The notes beneath the pieces were generated by a model, which was not told where the DNA came from, did no database searches, and saw nothing but the letters and a program-made list of their open reading frames with translations. The position numbers and the translations under genes were made by a program. Shown piece after piece: positions 23,827 to 32,258 of a stretch of DNA of 33,895 bases. Origin of the DNA: Candidatus Bathyarchaeota archaeon (lineage in GTDB: Archaea; Thermoproteota; Bathyarchaeia; Bathyarchaeales; DTEX01); the NCBI GenBank assembly GCA_025059045.1, contig JANXEA010000013.1, positions 1 through 33,895 on the forward strand, written 5' to 3'. Position 1 is the first letter of the stretch, and every line of letters starts with the position of its first letter.

Positions 23827-26190
23827 TTATGTTTCGTTTTTAGCTGCTAATATGGCTTGTCCAGCGGATAAACCGCCATCGCCGGGTGGTACGCATTGGT
23901 GAGTTAAAAATTTTAGACCAGCTTTCTTGATGATTCTACGCATTATTGAGGTGATGATTTGATTGTATGCTACACCCCCTGTGAAGCCTATATGCTCTAT
24001 ATCTTCCTGGAATGCTTTCTCTATGGCTATGGAGGCTAACCCCTCGGCTAGGTATGCATGTGCTAAGTACGCTAGATCGGCTCTATGGAATTTTTCCCTA
24101 TTCTCAAAAATCTCACTGACTATGAATGTGGTGTTCAGTATACCGTTCTCGATTCTAGGCTTGACCTTGAACGGCAACTTACCATCGACCGCTATGGACT
24201 CAAGTTTCATGGCTGGTTCTCCTTCATATGTGCGTTCGAAGCAGACGCCTAAAATCGCCGAGATGGCATCCAAGACTCTTCCACAGCTAGAAGTTTTAAG
24301 ATTATCTTTCTTATGCTCAAGTTGATGAAGAAGAACGTATACTTCCTCTCTTCCATGAGGAAAATATTTCTCATTACTTAATAACCATTCTTCGATATTG
24401 ACTTGCCCATACAATATGTTAGCAGCCATTCTGAGGGGATAACGGGTTGCCAAATCGGCCCCGACGAAAGGTTGTTCCTGAAGATGCGAAAGCCTTTTGA
24501 AGTTTCTAGAGTCACGCTCACATAGAAGTATTTCTCCACCCCACGCACCGCCGTCAAGACCATATCCATACCCGTCGCAGCATATTCCAATAATCTGGTC
24601 CACCCCATGCTCAGCCATAAGTCCAGCGATATGTGCTTGATGATGTTGCACTTCAATGAGATCCCATCCATATCTATGCGTGAGATCCCGCGCAAGTTGA
24701 GTGGTAATGAATCTCGGGTGCATATCACATGCAACTGCGCCTACCTTCGCATTCGTTAAGTGTATCATGTGATGAACTGTTCTTTCAAGAAAATCTCGGG
24801 TCTCAACATTTTCGACATCGCCTATATGCGGTGATAAGAATGCTTTATCGTCGAGGATTATGCATATAGTGTTATTCAATTCTCCTCCTAGCCCGACAGC
24901 ACATTTTTCCGCCTTAAACCTAAGAAAAATTGGTGCAGGTGCATATCCGCGTGATCGTCTTATATGTACTGGCATACATTCGTGGACCCTCACTACTGAG
25001 TCGTCGCATCTCTGGGCTATCTGGCGGTTGTGAATAAGAAAATAGTCGGCAGTCTCTCTCAGTTTTCTAATAGCCTCTCTCTCATCTACTATTATTGGCT
25101 CGTTAGGCGGGTTCGCGCTTGTCATGACGAATGCAGGGTCTGCTACTTGGCTGAATAGTATGAAATGTAGTCCAGTGTAGGGTAGCATAACGCCTATATT
25201 ATGAAGGCCTGGAGCGACCAGATCGGACAGGAAGTAGTGTCTGCTCTTCCTTAAGAGGACTATAGGCCTCGCGTAGGATGTCAGTAGCTTAGATTCCATT
25301 GGACTTATAATGGCAAAGGTCCGTGCGGTTTTAAGGTTTGGAGCCATAACAGCAAATGGTTTCTGTCGACGGTGCTTTACCCTTCTCAGCCTTGCAAGCG
25401 GCTCATCTAGGACTGTTGAAGCAGCGAGGTGGAATCCGCCAAGTCCTTTCACTGCAACCAGATATCCTTCAGAAATCAGTTTTCCCGCCTCTGCTATTGG
25501 ATCCTTGAGGTAAAGTTTTTGCCCATCATTTGTGGTGAGGTAAGCTTCGGGACCGCATTTAGGGCAGGCTACCGTTTGCGCGTGAAAGCGTCTGTCAAGG
25601 ATGTCCTGGTACTCTGTGTAGCAGAGAGCACACATTGGGAAATCGCGCATTGTGGTGTTTTCCCTGTCGTAGGGGAGTTTTTCTATTATTGTATATCTTG
25701 GCCCACAGTTTACGCATGTTATGAAGAAGTAATTGAATCTGTGGTTGTCAGGCGATTTAAGCTCTTTTAGGCATTCGCTGCATATCGCTATATCAGGTGG
25801 TATAATTGATCCTGAATTCTCCACTATTTTTGTGCTTTGTTTGATTCTAAATCTTTTGTTCTTTTCTCTCCCCTCAAGTTTTCTCTTCTCTATCTTATGA
25901 ATCTGGGCGATAGGCGGCTTCTTCTCTATTACATCCTTAAGGAACTTGTTGATACTCTCCTCTCTGCCTTCTAGAAGTATCTCTACCATAGCATCTCCTC
26001 TGTTTCTCACATATCCCGTTAGGCCATGTTTGATTGCGATCCTGTAGACGAAAGGGCGGAAGCCCACTCCTTGAACTATTCCGCTAATTATAACTTTTAG
26101 ACGCAAATTTCGGCATCCCTTTCCTCTGCAGAGACGATCTGTATCCTCATTAGCGTTATCAGAATAAAAGGATGCGTCATATCTATACAT
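23827..26190 (-). CDS. hypF: Carbamoyltransferase HypF
   Basis: 787 residues. In order: acylphosphatase-like domain (IISGIVQGVGFRPFVYR, about 33-49), two zinc fingers (CSECLKE, CVNCGPRY, CALCYTEY, CPKCGPE), a YrdC-like domain, and a Kae1/HypF ATP-binding domain with CCDGYGYGLDGG, ending in FTGGVAYNQ and PPGDGGLSAGQA. It makes the thiocarbamate on HypE that becomes the cyanide ligands of [NiFe] hydrogenase. ATG 26190 gives a 30-residue leader before the acylphosphatase strand; a TTG at codon 29 is an alternative nearer the family norm. HypA, HypB and HypE are not in the window. Confidence 0.95.
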   Translation of the reverse strand: MYRYDASFYSDNANEDTDRLCRGKGCRNLRLKVIISGIVQGVGFRPFVYRIAIKHGLTGYVRNRGDAMVEILLEGREESINKFLKDVIEKKPPIAQIHKIEKRKLEGREKNKRFRIKQSTKIVENSGSIIPPDIAICSECLKELKSPDNHRFNYFFITCVNCGPRYTIIEKLPYDRENTTMRDFPMCALCYTEYQDILDRRFHAQTVACPKCGPEAYLTTNDGQKLYLKDPIAEAGKLISEGYLVAVKGLGGFHLAASTVLDEPLARLRRVKHRRQKPFAVMAPNLKTARTFAIISPMESKLLTSYARPIVLLRKSRHYFLSDLVAPGLHNIGVMLPYTGLHFILFSQVADPAFVMTSANPPNEPIIVDEREAIRKLRETADYFLIHNRQIAQRCDDSVVRVHECMPVHIRRSRGYAPAPIFLRFKAEKCAVGLGGELNNTICIILDDKAFLSPHIGDVENVETRDFLERTVHHMIHLTNAKVGAVACDMHPRFITTQLARDLTHRYGWDLIEVQHHQAHIAGLMAEHGVDQIIGICCDGYGYGLDGGAWGGEILLCERDSRNFKRLSHLQEQPFVGADLATRYPLRMAANILYGQVNIEEWLLSNEKYFPHGREEVYVLLHQLEHKKDNLKTSSCGRVLDAISAILGVCFERTYEGEPAMKLESIAVDGKLPFKVKPRIENGILNTTFIVSEIFENREKFHRADLAYLAHAYLAEGLASIAIEKAFQEDIEHIGFTGGVAYNQIITSIMRRIIKKAGLKFLTHQCVPPGDGGLSAGQAILAAKNET

Positions 26191-26261
26191 GGTGAAAAAC
26201 TGCGACCTTTAATTCTATGTTCGTTAAGATGGGAGAAGATTATGGAAGAAAATGAGTTAAT

Positions 26262-27470
26262 CTAGCATACAGTGATCTTACCATATGCTAGTTCCATACA
26301 AAACTTGTCTATGTTATCCAACTCATATTCCACTATCTCCTCTGCCTTCTTCTTTATATCATTGAAGATGGCATTTGGCTCTGGGATCAATTGGATTGCT
26401 GTTAGTGTTGGCTGGTCGATGGGTCTGCCTATTTTGCTTACCATCCAGACATACACTTCCCTCGTTTCGGGGATTTGCTGGTTTATTTCATTGGCAATCT
26501 TGTGGGTCAATAGATTGTATATTTTCCCAACGTGGCTCACAGGGTTCTTTCCAGCAGCGGCTTCTGAGCATTGGGGTCTATTAAGCGATATCACGCCATT
26601 CACGCGGTTCCCTCTGCCGACCTGTCCAGAGTCCGCGCCGTCTGCGCTTGTGCCGAGAACAGTTAGATAAACGCCGTCTACACCCCTGCCCGGAGCGTCA
26701 AGAGTGTTCAATTGAACAGTGATCTTGTCAAAATCGTTGTTCTCCTTGGCGAACCTGATTATCTCTTCTAAAACTTCGTCCTTCCTTCTAAAATAATGTT
26801 TTTCACTTTCCACTAGGTGATCGACGAATGCTATAGATATTGTCAGTTCGAGTTCGTTTCCCTTTCTGAGACCCATGACTTTAATGTCTTCTCCAGTTTC
26901 AGGGAACATCTTCTTAAATTCGGCGGAATTCAGGTACTTCTCCATCGACAGGACAGCTTTTTCAGTTCTGGTTAGCGGTGCCCAGCCGACGGCGGCCGAG
27001 GTGTCATTCGCCTCTAAAACTTTGCCGCCTCTCCGGAAAATGTCTGTCAGGGCTGAGGATCCTGGCTGTATTTCAATCTGGTACTTGACGTGTTTGTCTG
27101 GGTCTACGAACCTCATATTCTTCTTGAACCACTCTTTAGCGGTGTTTATCGCGATCTCGTCGACCTGTACATCGACGCTGCCTATCTTGTATGTCGCCCT
27201 ATCTCCGAAGATGAGCTTCATCGGTTTCTTAACTATTCCTCCGCCGAATCTTGTTTCCACTTCGCCAGCCGCAAGAAGCGATTTGTCAATGTTATGGTGG
27301 AGTATTGTGCCCGTCTTTTCTATGTATTCTTTGCTTAGGTTTACAGAAACCTCATTCATTATCGAGTCGCATATCGTGTCTGGGTGCCCAATCCCCTTTC
27401 TTTCGACGACCTCGATCATCTGATCCTCCAGCGGAACCTGACTTAAGGGTGCGACAATTATGTTTCTCAT
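26262..27470 (-). CDS. mat: S-adenosylmethionine synthetase, archaeal type
   Basis: 402 residues, the usual length for the archaeal AdoMet synthetase family (COG1812), which shares little sequence with bacterial MetK. It begins MRNIIVAPL, followed by ERKGIGHPDTICD (23-35), and later has GRGNRVNGVISLNRP and GKNPVSHVGKIYN. It makes AdoMet from methionine and ATP. ATG 27470 is preferred to 27503 because the latter lies upstream of the predicted transcription start. GGGAAGGCG lies upstream. It is divergent from an HTH-CBS regulator. Confidence 0.95.
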   Translation of the reverse strand: MRNIIVAPLSQVPLEDQMIEVVERKGIGHPDTICDSIMNEVSVNLSKEYIEKTGTILHHNIDKSLLAAGEVETRFGGGIVKKPMKLIFGDRATYKIGSVDVQVDEIAINTAKEWFKKNMRFVDPDKHVKYQIEIQPGSSALTDIFRRGGKVLEANDTSAAVGWAPLTRTEKAVLSMEKYLNSAEFKKMFPETGEDIKVMGLRKGNELELTISIAFVDHLVESEKHYFRRKDEVLEEIIRFAKENNDFDKITVQLNTLDAPGRGVDGVYLTVLGTSADGADSGQVGRGNRVNGVISLNRPQCSEAAAGKNPVSHVGKIYNLLTHKIANEINQQIPETREVYVWMVSKIGRPIDQPTLTAIQLIPEPNAIFNDIKKKAEEIVEYELDNIDKFCMELAYGKITVC

Positions 27471-27500
27471 GTATTTTCGCCTTCCCTTCTGATAGCCGCT

Positions 27501-27516
27501 CAATAAATATATAATT
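27501..27516 (-). promoter_or_regulatory. Promoter of the AdoMet synthetase gene
   Basis: Minus strand TTATATATTTATTG is centred near 27510 and predicts a start near 27484, 14 bases before the ATG. Confidence 0.6.
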
Positions 27517-27540
27517 TACGGTATAGTCTGAGGGGTAAAG

Positions 27541-27608
27541 ATGCATTATTTTGCATAATTCTCTGTTAACCATGCTGCCTTAGCAGAATATATGCTTAAA
27601 AACATGCT
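27541..27608. promoter_or_regulatory. Candidate operator region, mat / HTH-CBS divergent promoters
   Basis: An inverted repeat ATGCA-N6-TGCAT (27541-27556) and three direct ATGCT copies (27572, 27592, 27604) surround the TATA box of the regulator gene (GAATATATGC, near 27587-27596). They are candidate sites for the neighbouring HTH protein. Confidence 0.35.
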
Positions 27609-27652
27609 AACTAATAGTAATATTCGCTGTTAATAACTGGAGGTTATGATCT

Positions 27653-28198
27653 TTGCTACTTACGGGCTCAACCTTAAAGAAGCTCAGGATGGAGGCGGGT
27701 TTGACGCAGGGGGAACTTGCGAAGATGGTAGGTGTGTCGCAGGCTCACATAGCGAAGATTGAAGGAGGAAAAGTTGATCCGCGCTTATCGACTGTTAACA
27801 AGATAATCCAAATTTTGGTTGCTAAGCAGGGGAGAAAATGTAGTGATATAATGACCAACGGCGTCATCGTGACGGGTCCAAAGGAGAAGATTAGTAAGGT
27901 GTGTGAGACTATGATAAAGCATGGTATATCGCAATTGCCTGTGATAGAGGATGGAAGAGTAGTGGGTATGATTACGGAAGAGAGTATCGTGAGGAACTTG
28001 AACCCTCATATTGCGGATGAGCCTGTTGAGAAAATAATGGAGCCTCCGCTTCCATGCGTATCCGAGGATGACGATATAAGTACAGTCAGAGGTTTATTGG
28101 TTAAGTGTCCAGGTGTGCTTGTGACGAGGAAAGGTAAGTTAACGGGGATTATAACGCGTTCTGATCTTTTGAAGGTGATCTTGAATCTGGTTTATTGA
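27653..28198 (+). CDS. HTH (XRE-type) transcription regulator with two CBS domains
   Basis: 181 residues. Residues 5-58 form a Cro/CI helix-turn-helix (LKKLRMEAGLTQGELAKMVG, then VSQAHIAKIEGGKVDPRLST). Two CBS motifs follow (about 63-118, CSDIMTNGVIV; about 122-180, VEKIMEPPLPCV, with GIITRSDLL). CBS pairs bind adenosyl ligands such as AMP, ATP or AdoMet. TTG 27653 has GGAGGTTA nine bases upstream. The gene is divergent from AdoMet synthetase, so control of that gene by an adenosyl ligand is a reasonable inference, not shown by sequence. Confidence 0.88.
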   Translation: MLLTGSTLKKLRMEAGLTQGELAKMVGVSQAHIAKIEGGKVDPRLSTVNKIIQILVAKQGRKCSDIMTNGVIVTGPKEKISKVCETMIKHGISQLPVIEDGRVVGMITEESIVRNLNPHIADEPVEKIMEPPLPCVSEDDDISTVRGLLVKCPGVLVTRKGKLTGIITRSDLLKVILNLVY

Positions 28199-28239
28199 AT
28201 GGTCATTATTATTTCCAGCAATATCTTGGGTGAGTATGG

Positions 28240-28710
28240 TTACGTTAAAGAGACTTTGAAGTTTTCTTTGACCACGTTTAGGACCACATTCGTAACGGTT
28301 CTTTTGACATGAGGAATGGATATTAGGTTCTTAACGAACGAGTTTAATCTGTTCCTGTCTTTAAATCGTGCTATAACAGCAATGTCGAAGTCTCCGGTAA
28401 TGTCGTACACGCAGATTACATTCTCGTTTTTTGCAATTTCCTCCTCCACTTCCGTGAGGTGAGCTCCCTCAGCCTGTACCAAAATGATTGCCGTGAGGGT
28501 TAAGCCTAGCTTATATGGGTCAACAACCGCTGTATACGTCTTGATTATACCCTTTCTTTCTAGATTCTTAATACGATTGTAGGCTGTTCCAACTGATATG
28601 CCGATTTTTTTGGCGAGGTTGTGAAAGCTGATTCTGGAATCTTCCTGAAGCATTTTAAGAATCTTTAGGTCGATTTCATCAATTTTTTCTACTGATTCTT
28701 CATCGTTCAT
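28240..28710 (-). CDS. Lrp/AsnC family transcription regulator
   Basis: 156 residues. An N-terminal HTH (IDLKILKMLQEDSRIS..., SVGTAYNRIKNLERKGII) is joined to a C-terminal RAM effector domain (LTAIILVQAE..., VYDITGDFDIAVIARFKD). Such proteins form dimers to octamers and sense amino acids or related metabolites. ATG 28710 follows from a TATA box at 28749-28760, which places transcription start near 28728 and excludes the TTG at 28743. It is divergent from glnA, and its own RAM domain resembles the two stand-alone RAM proteins of the glnA operon. Regulation of glnA is likely but inferred. Confidence 0.92.
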   Translation of the reverse strand: MNDEESVEKIDEIDLKILKMLQEDSRISFHNLAKKIGISVGTAYNRIKNLERKGIIKTYTAVVDPYKLGLTLTAIILVQAEGAHLTEVEEEIAKNENVICVYDITGDFDIAVIARFKDRNRLNSFVKNLISIPHVKRTVTNVVLNVVKENFKVSLT

Positions 28711-28748
28711 GAAGCTCAATCTGGTAATTGATCCTCCGTTCAAATTTC

Positions 28749-28760
28749 GCTATAAATGAA
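28749..28760 (-). promoter_or_regulatory. Promoter of the Lrp-type gene
   Basis: Minus strand TTCATTTATAGC is centred near 28754; predicted start near 28728. The 8-mer TGAACAAT (plus strand 28757-28764) abuts this TATA box. Confidence 0.55.
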
Positions 28761-28810
28761 CAATATTCAATTTTTTCTAGTAATATTTAAGATTTGTTTT
28801 TCAAATGGGA

Positions 28811-28822
28811 AAGATTTATATG
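28811..28822 (+). promoter_or_regulatory. Promoter of the glnA operon
   Basis: AAGATTTATATG is a strong TATA element centred near 28817; predicted start near 28843, with a 31-base leader holding AAGGTGTGA before TTG 28874. Confidence 0.6.
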
Positions 28823-28846
28823 TGACTTAGTCATCCACACTTCATT

Positions 28847-28857
28847 TTGTTGAACAA
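28847..28857. promoter_or_regulatory. Candidate glnA operator (11-bp palindrome)
   Basis: TTGTTGAACAA is a perfect palindrome about its central G, a few bases after the predicted glnA start. Its right half with the next base, TGAACAAT (28851-28858), repeats at the TATA box of the divergent Lrp gene. Confidence 0.4.
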
Positions 28858-28873
28858 TCTCAAGGTGTGATCG

Positions 28874-30334
28874 TTGGAGACGGATCCTCTCAAAAAGGCT
28901 GTAGAAACATTGAAAAAGAACAAGATTAGATGGGTCCACTGCGCTTTTGTAGACATCAGAGGTCTGATGCAGGACATGGTTGTTCCGGCAAGGGAGTTCA
29001 TCGAAGGGTCAGCATTCACTTCAGGTTTAGGTTTCGACGGCTCATCGGTTAGGGGATTCAAGTCGATAGACGAATCTGACATGAAGTATATGCCGGATCT
29101 AGGAACGTTGGCGATAATACCTTGGACCAACAATGAAAGTCAAAGAAGCGCTATCGTCTTAGGCGATGTCTACGAGGCTTTCGGCGGCGGGCCATCTGAG
29201 GTTTGTCCACGAGGTTATGTGGCGAAAAGAGCAGTCAAAAACGCTGAGGATATGGGTTATGTGGCGAATGTAGCACCTGAACTAGAGTTCTTCTTGTTCT
29301 CATCTATAGATCCCACTAAGCTTGTGTGGGATCTTTGGGTAAGCCCAAAAGGGGGCGATGGCGACTCTTGGGGTGCACCGAGGGTTGTGCCTGAATCGCC
29401 TGAGATAAAGCCTGGAAACTTTGTTCTTAGGCCGAAAGAGGCTTATTATAGACCGCCTCCCGAGGACACAACGATAGAGTACCGGAACGAGGTCTCCTCA
29501 GTCCTAGAAGATTATTTTGGTTTTAAGATTGAGAAGCATCACCATGAGGTGGCAACGGCTGGGCAGATAGAAATAGCCTTCAAATTCGGCGCTCTGGTGG
29601 AAACGGCTGACCGAACTATCTATTATAAGTTTGTCGCGAAGAATGTGGCTAAGAAGCATGGGCTAATCGCCACTTTCATGCCGAAACCTGTCTACTTGGA
29701 TAATGCCAGTGGGATGCATACCCACCTCTCTTTATGGCGGGATGAAAGAAATGTGATGTATGATGAGAGCGATGAGTATGCGGAGATCAGCCAGACTGGG
29801 CGATACTTTATAGGAGGTCTTCTGGACCATGCCAGAGCCTTGACAGCTGTCTGCTGCTCCACTGTTAACTCTTACAAGCGATTGGTGCCTGGTTTTGAAG
29901 CGCCTATCTATATAATGTGGTCTCGTCGAAACAGGTCTGCATTGGTTAGGATCCCCGTTTATCATAGGGGATCTAAATACGCTGATCAAAAGAGAGTTGA
30001 ATATCGTGGTGTAGATCCCTCCTGTAATCCATATTTGGCTTTCGCATGCCTGTTGATGGCTGGTCTTGACGGCGTTAAGAAGAAGATGGATCCAGGGGAT
30101 CCGGTGGATGAAGATGTGTATAAGATGGCTCCAGAGAGGCGGAGGGCTTTAGAGATAAGAGAGTTGCCAACAACTTTACGTGAAGCCTTGGATGAGATGA
30201 AGAGTGACGAAGTAATACACCGAACGCTTGGAAGCCATATCTTCGATGCATTCATTGAGTATAAGACGAATGACTGGAATCAATACTGCCTTTACGTAAC
30301 ACCTTGGGAGATTATGAAATATCTTGATTATTAA
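28874..30334 (+). CDS. glnA: Glutamine synthetase type I
   Basis: 486 residues. FTSGLGFDGSSVRGF and ELEFFLF at the N-terminal half, HHEVATAGQIEIAF (ammonia/metal site), MHTHLSLW (ATP site) and the substrate-binding NRSALVRIP are all present. It makes glutamine from glutamate, ammonia and ATP. The NRSALVRIP segment is followed by no Lys-NLYxLP adenylylation motif, so control by adenylylation is unlikely. TTG 28874 follows AAGGTGTGATCG. First gene of a four-gene operon with gaps of 22-38 bases, ahead of two RAM-domain proteins and a homocitrate synthase-like enzyme. Confidence 0.95.
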   Translation: METDPLKKAVETLKKNKIRWVHCAFVDIRGLMQDMVVPAREFIEGSAFTSGLGFDGSSVRGFKSIDESDMKYMPDLGTLAIIPWTNNESQRSAIVLGDVYEAFGGGPSEVCPRGYVAKRAVKNAEDMGYVANVAPELEFFLFSSIDPTKLVWDLWVSPKGGDGDSWGAPRVVPESPEIKPGNFVLRPKEAYYRPPPEDTTIEYRNEVSSVLEDYFGFKIEKHHHEVATAGQIEIAFKFGALVETADRTIYYKFVAKNVAKKHGLIATFMPKPVYLDNASGMHTHLSLWRDERNVMYDESDEYAEISQTGRYFIGGLLDHARALTAVCCSTVNSYKRLVPGFEAPIYIMWSRRNRSALVRIPVYHRGSKYADQKRVEYRGVDPSCNPYLAFACLLMAGLDGVKKKMDPGDPVDEDVYKMAPERRRALEIRELPTTLREALDEMKSDEVIHRTLGSHIFDAFIEYKTNDWNQYCLYVTPWEIMKYLDY

Positions 30335-30357
30335 GTTGAGAGGTGAGGGAAAGTAAA

Positions 30358-30591
30358 ATGAGAGCGTATATCTTCATAAAAACAAAACCAGGTACATCTG
30401 AAGAGGTTGTGAAGAGGATAAAGCGTAATGTGAAGGAGGTTGTGCAGGCGGACTCGATCTATGGGAGATTCGATGCTATAGTGATTGTGGAGACGCCGAA
30501 TCTTGAGGACATAAACGAGATCCTCTATAAGGTTATCGAGAGAGACCCAAACATAATCCATACAGAGACGTCTCTTGCACTTTCGAGCTGA
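30358..30591 (+). CDS. Stand-alone RAM (Lrp/AsnC effector) domain protein 1
   Basis: 77 residues, a single alpha-beta RAM domain without DNA-binding helices: AYIFIKTKPGTSEEVVKRI, YGRFDAIVIVE, LEDINEILYKVI, IIHTETSLAL. In Lrp proteins this domain binds amino acids and drives oligomerisation; stand-alone versions form rings or mix with full-length regulators. ATG 30358 follows GAGGTGAGGG. It lies 23 bases after glnA. It may modulate the Lrp-type regulator at 28240 or glutamine synthetase itself; both are inference. Confidence 0.85.
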   Translation: MRAYIFIKTKPGTSEEVVKRIKRNVKEVVQADSIYGRFDAIVIVETPNLEDINEILYKVIERDPNIIHTETSLALSS

Positions 30592-30613
30592 CAAGAATGT
30601 AGGGAGATTGTGT

Positions 30614-30877
30614 ATGGCGTCTGCTAAGGATTTGCGTAAGAAGGCTTTGCGGGCTTTTGTGATGGTTACGGTGAAGCCGGGCACTTCGGAAGAGATTGTG
30701 AGATCTCGAAGGATAAGAGGTGTCAAGATGGCTAACTCTGTGCTTGGAAGGTTCGACGCTGTCTTGGTAGTTGAAGCGGACAGCTTGGAAGACCTGAGAA
30801 GAATTATTTATGAGATGATTGAGCAGCACCCCAATGTTGTTCATACCGAGACTCTCATCTCCATATTCCATCATTAG
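30614..30877 (+). CDS. Stand-alone RAM (Lrp/AsnC effector) domain protein 2
   Basis: 87 residues. After a basic N-terminal stretch (MASAKDLRKKALR) comes a RAM domain clearly paralogous to the preceding gene: AFVMVTVKPGTSEEIV, LGRFDAVLVVE, LEDLRRIIYEMI, VVHTETLISIF. It differs by an extra RSRRIRGVKMAN segment where protein 1 has KRNVKEVVQAD. ATG 30614 follows AGGGAGATT; a longer in-frame start at 30575 lacks a site. The pair likely arose by tandem duplication and could form a hetero-oligomer. Confidence 0.84.
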   Translation: MASAKDLRKKALRAFVMVTVKPGTSEEIVRSRRIRGVKMANSVLGRFDAVLVVEADSLEDLRRIIYEMIEQHPNVVHTETLISIFHH

Positions 30878-30915
30878 CTTCGTGAAAATGCTTTTTGACT
30901 TGGAGGGCTTGAACC

Positions 30916-32130
30916 ATGAAGATTGATCCAGCCGAGTTTGGATTGAATGTGATCCCGCTGGAAGTCGAGCCAATAATCGATGATACGACGCTGAGAGACG
31001 GTATCCAGATGCCTGGTTTGGCGGTTTCGCCTGAAGACGCAGCTACTATAGCCCAGATGCTTGATGAGCTTGGGGTCGAGAGGATCGAGCTTCATCACTT
31101 CCAGGAGCCGGATAAGAAGGCCGTGAAGATCATTAAGGATCTGAGTCTAAATGCCAGTATCGCAGGTTGGTGCAGGGCGGTTAAGGAGGATGTGGATGAC
31201 GCCTTAGAGTGCGGCTTCGACGATATTGGCATCTCTCATCCTGTTTCCTACATCCATTTCAGGGCAAAATGGCCTGACAAGACACCTGATGAGCTCTTGA
31301 ATAGGGTTGTCGAGGTAGTCGAATACGCCGCTAAAGATCATGGGTTAAGGGTTTTCGTTCACGGGGAGGACAGCACGAGGGCGGATTGGAATTTTGAGAA
31401 GAGGTTCATTAACGCTGTGGAAGATGCTGGAGCGGAGTGCTACCGAATCTGCGACACGGTAGGTGTCGGCCTATCATCCCCCACTGCCCCCCTGCCGAAT
31501 GGGATCCCAATGAAGATCAAGGCGATTAAGGCTGAGACCAAGATCAAATGCGTGGAGATTCATGCCCATGATGATTTTGGAAACGCCGTCGAGAATACTA
31601 TTGCGGCGATCCGCGCCGCGTCCGGCATATGGGACAAGATATACGCTAGCACAACCTTCCTTGGGATAGGCGAGAGGGCTGGAAACGCTGAGACTGAAAA
31701 AGTCATCATGAACCTCCTCATGCATCACGGTGTCAAGAAGTTTGAGGGAAAGGTGAAGAATCTTAAAAAGATTGCCGACTTCATTGGCAAAGCTACGGGT
31801 TACGTTGTGCCTCCAAACAAGGCCATAGTCGGAGACTATGCCTTCGCGCATGAGTCTGGAATTCACACTCACGGGGTTCTGCGAGACGCATTAACATACG
31901 AGCCCTATCCGCCTGAGCTTGTTGGGAACAGGCGCCGATTAACAATTGGCAAGCATTCAGGAAAAGCAATAGTGAAACATAAGATCGAAGAGGTTACTGG
32001 TCAGACACCTGCGCCTGAAAAGCTTGAAGCCATCATGAATAGGATCAAGGAGATCTATGCTGAAGGTAGGAAAGCTTCGCTGAGGGAAGAAGAGTTTAGG
32101 AGAATTCTCCGCGAATTCGGATTGCTCTGA
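30916..32130 (+). CDS. Homocitrate / isopropylmalate synthase family enzyme
   Basis: 404 residues. A TIM-barrel HMGL-like domain starts at IDDTTLRDGIQMPG (21-34), contains the metal motif HAHDD (216-220) and GIGERAGNAE (250-259), and is followed by a C-terminal domain with HESGIHTHGVL. The family condenses acetyl-CoA with a 2-oxoacid. Lack of a LeuA allosteric domain and the overall form favour homocitrate synthase or a related activity such as Re-citrate synthase over LeuA. The usual DGEQ is DGIQ here. It lies 38 bases after RAM protein 2, so a shared 2-oxoglutarate theme with glnA is plausible. Confidence 0.82.
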   Translation: MKIDPAEFGLNVIPLEVEPIIDDTTLRDGIQMPGLAVSPEDAATIAQMLDELGVERIELHHFQEPDKKAVKIIKDLSLNASIAGWCRAVKEDVDDALECGFDDIGISHPVSYIHFRAKWPDKTPDELLNRVVEVVEYAAKDHGLRVFVHGEDSTRADWNFEKRFINAVEDAGAECYRICDTVGVGLSSPTAPLPNGIPMKIKAIKAETKIKCVEIHAHDDFGNAVENTIAAIRAASGIWDKIYASTTFLGIGERAGNAETEKVIMNLLMHHGVKKFEGKVKNLKKIADFIGKATGYVVPPNKAIVGDYAFAHESGIHTHGVLRDALTYEPYPPELVGNRRRLTIGKHSGKAIVKHKIEEVTGQTPAPEKLEAIMNRIKEIYAEGRKASLREEEFRRILREFGLL

Positions 32131-32258
32131 TCGATCACAAAATCCATAAAACCAGAACCCGATTCGGCTGTTTCCACATTAGCTGCGAAGTTTTTCTGGA
32201 AGATTAAGAATTAGAAGACTGTATAATAAAATAGAGCTGCTAAAAAATAAACAATCCT

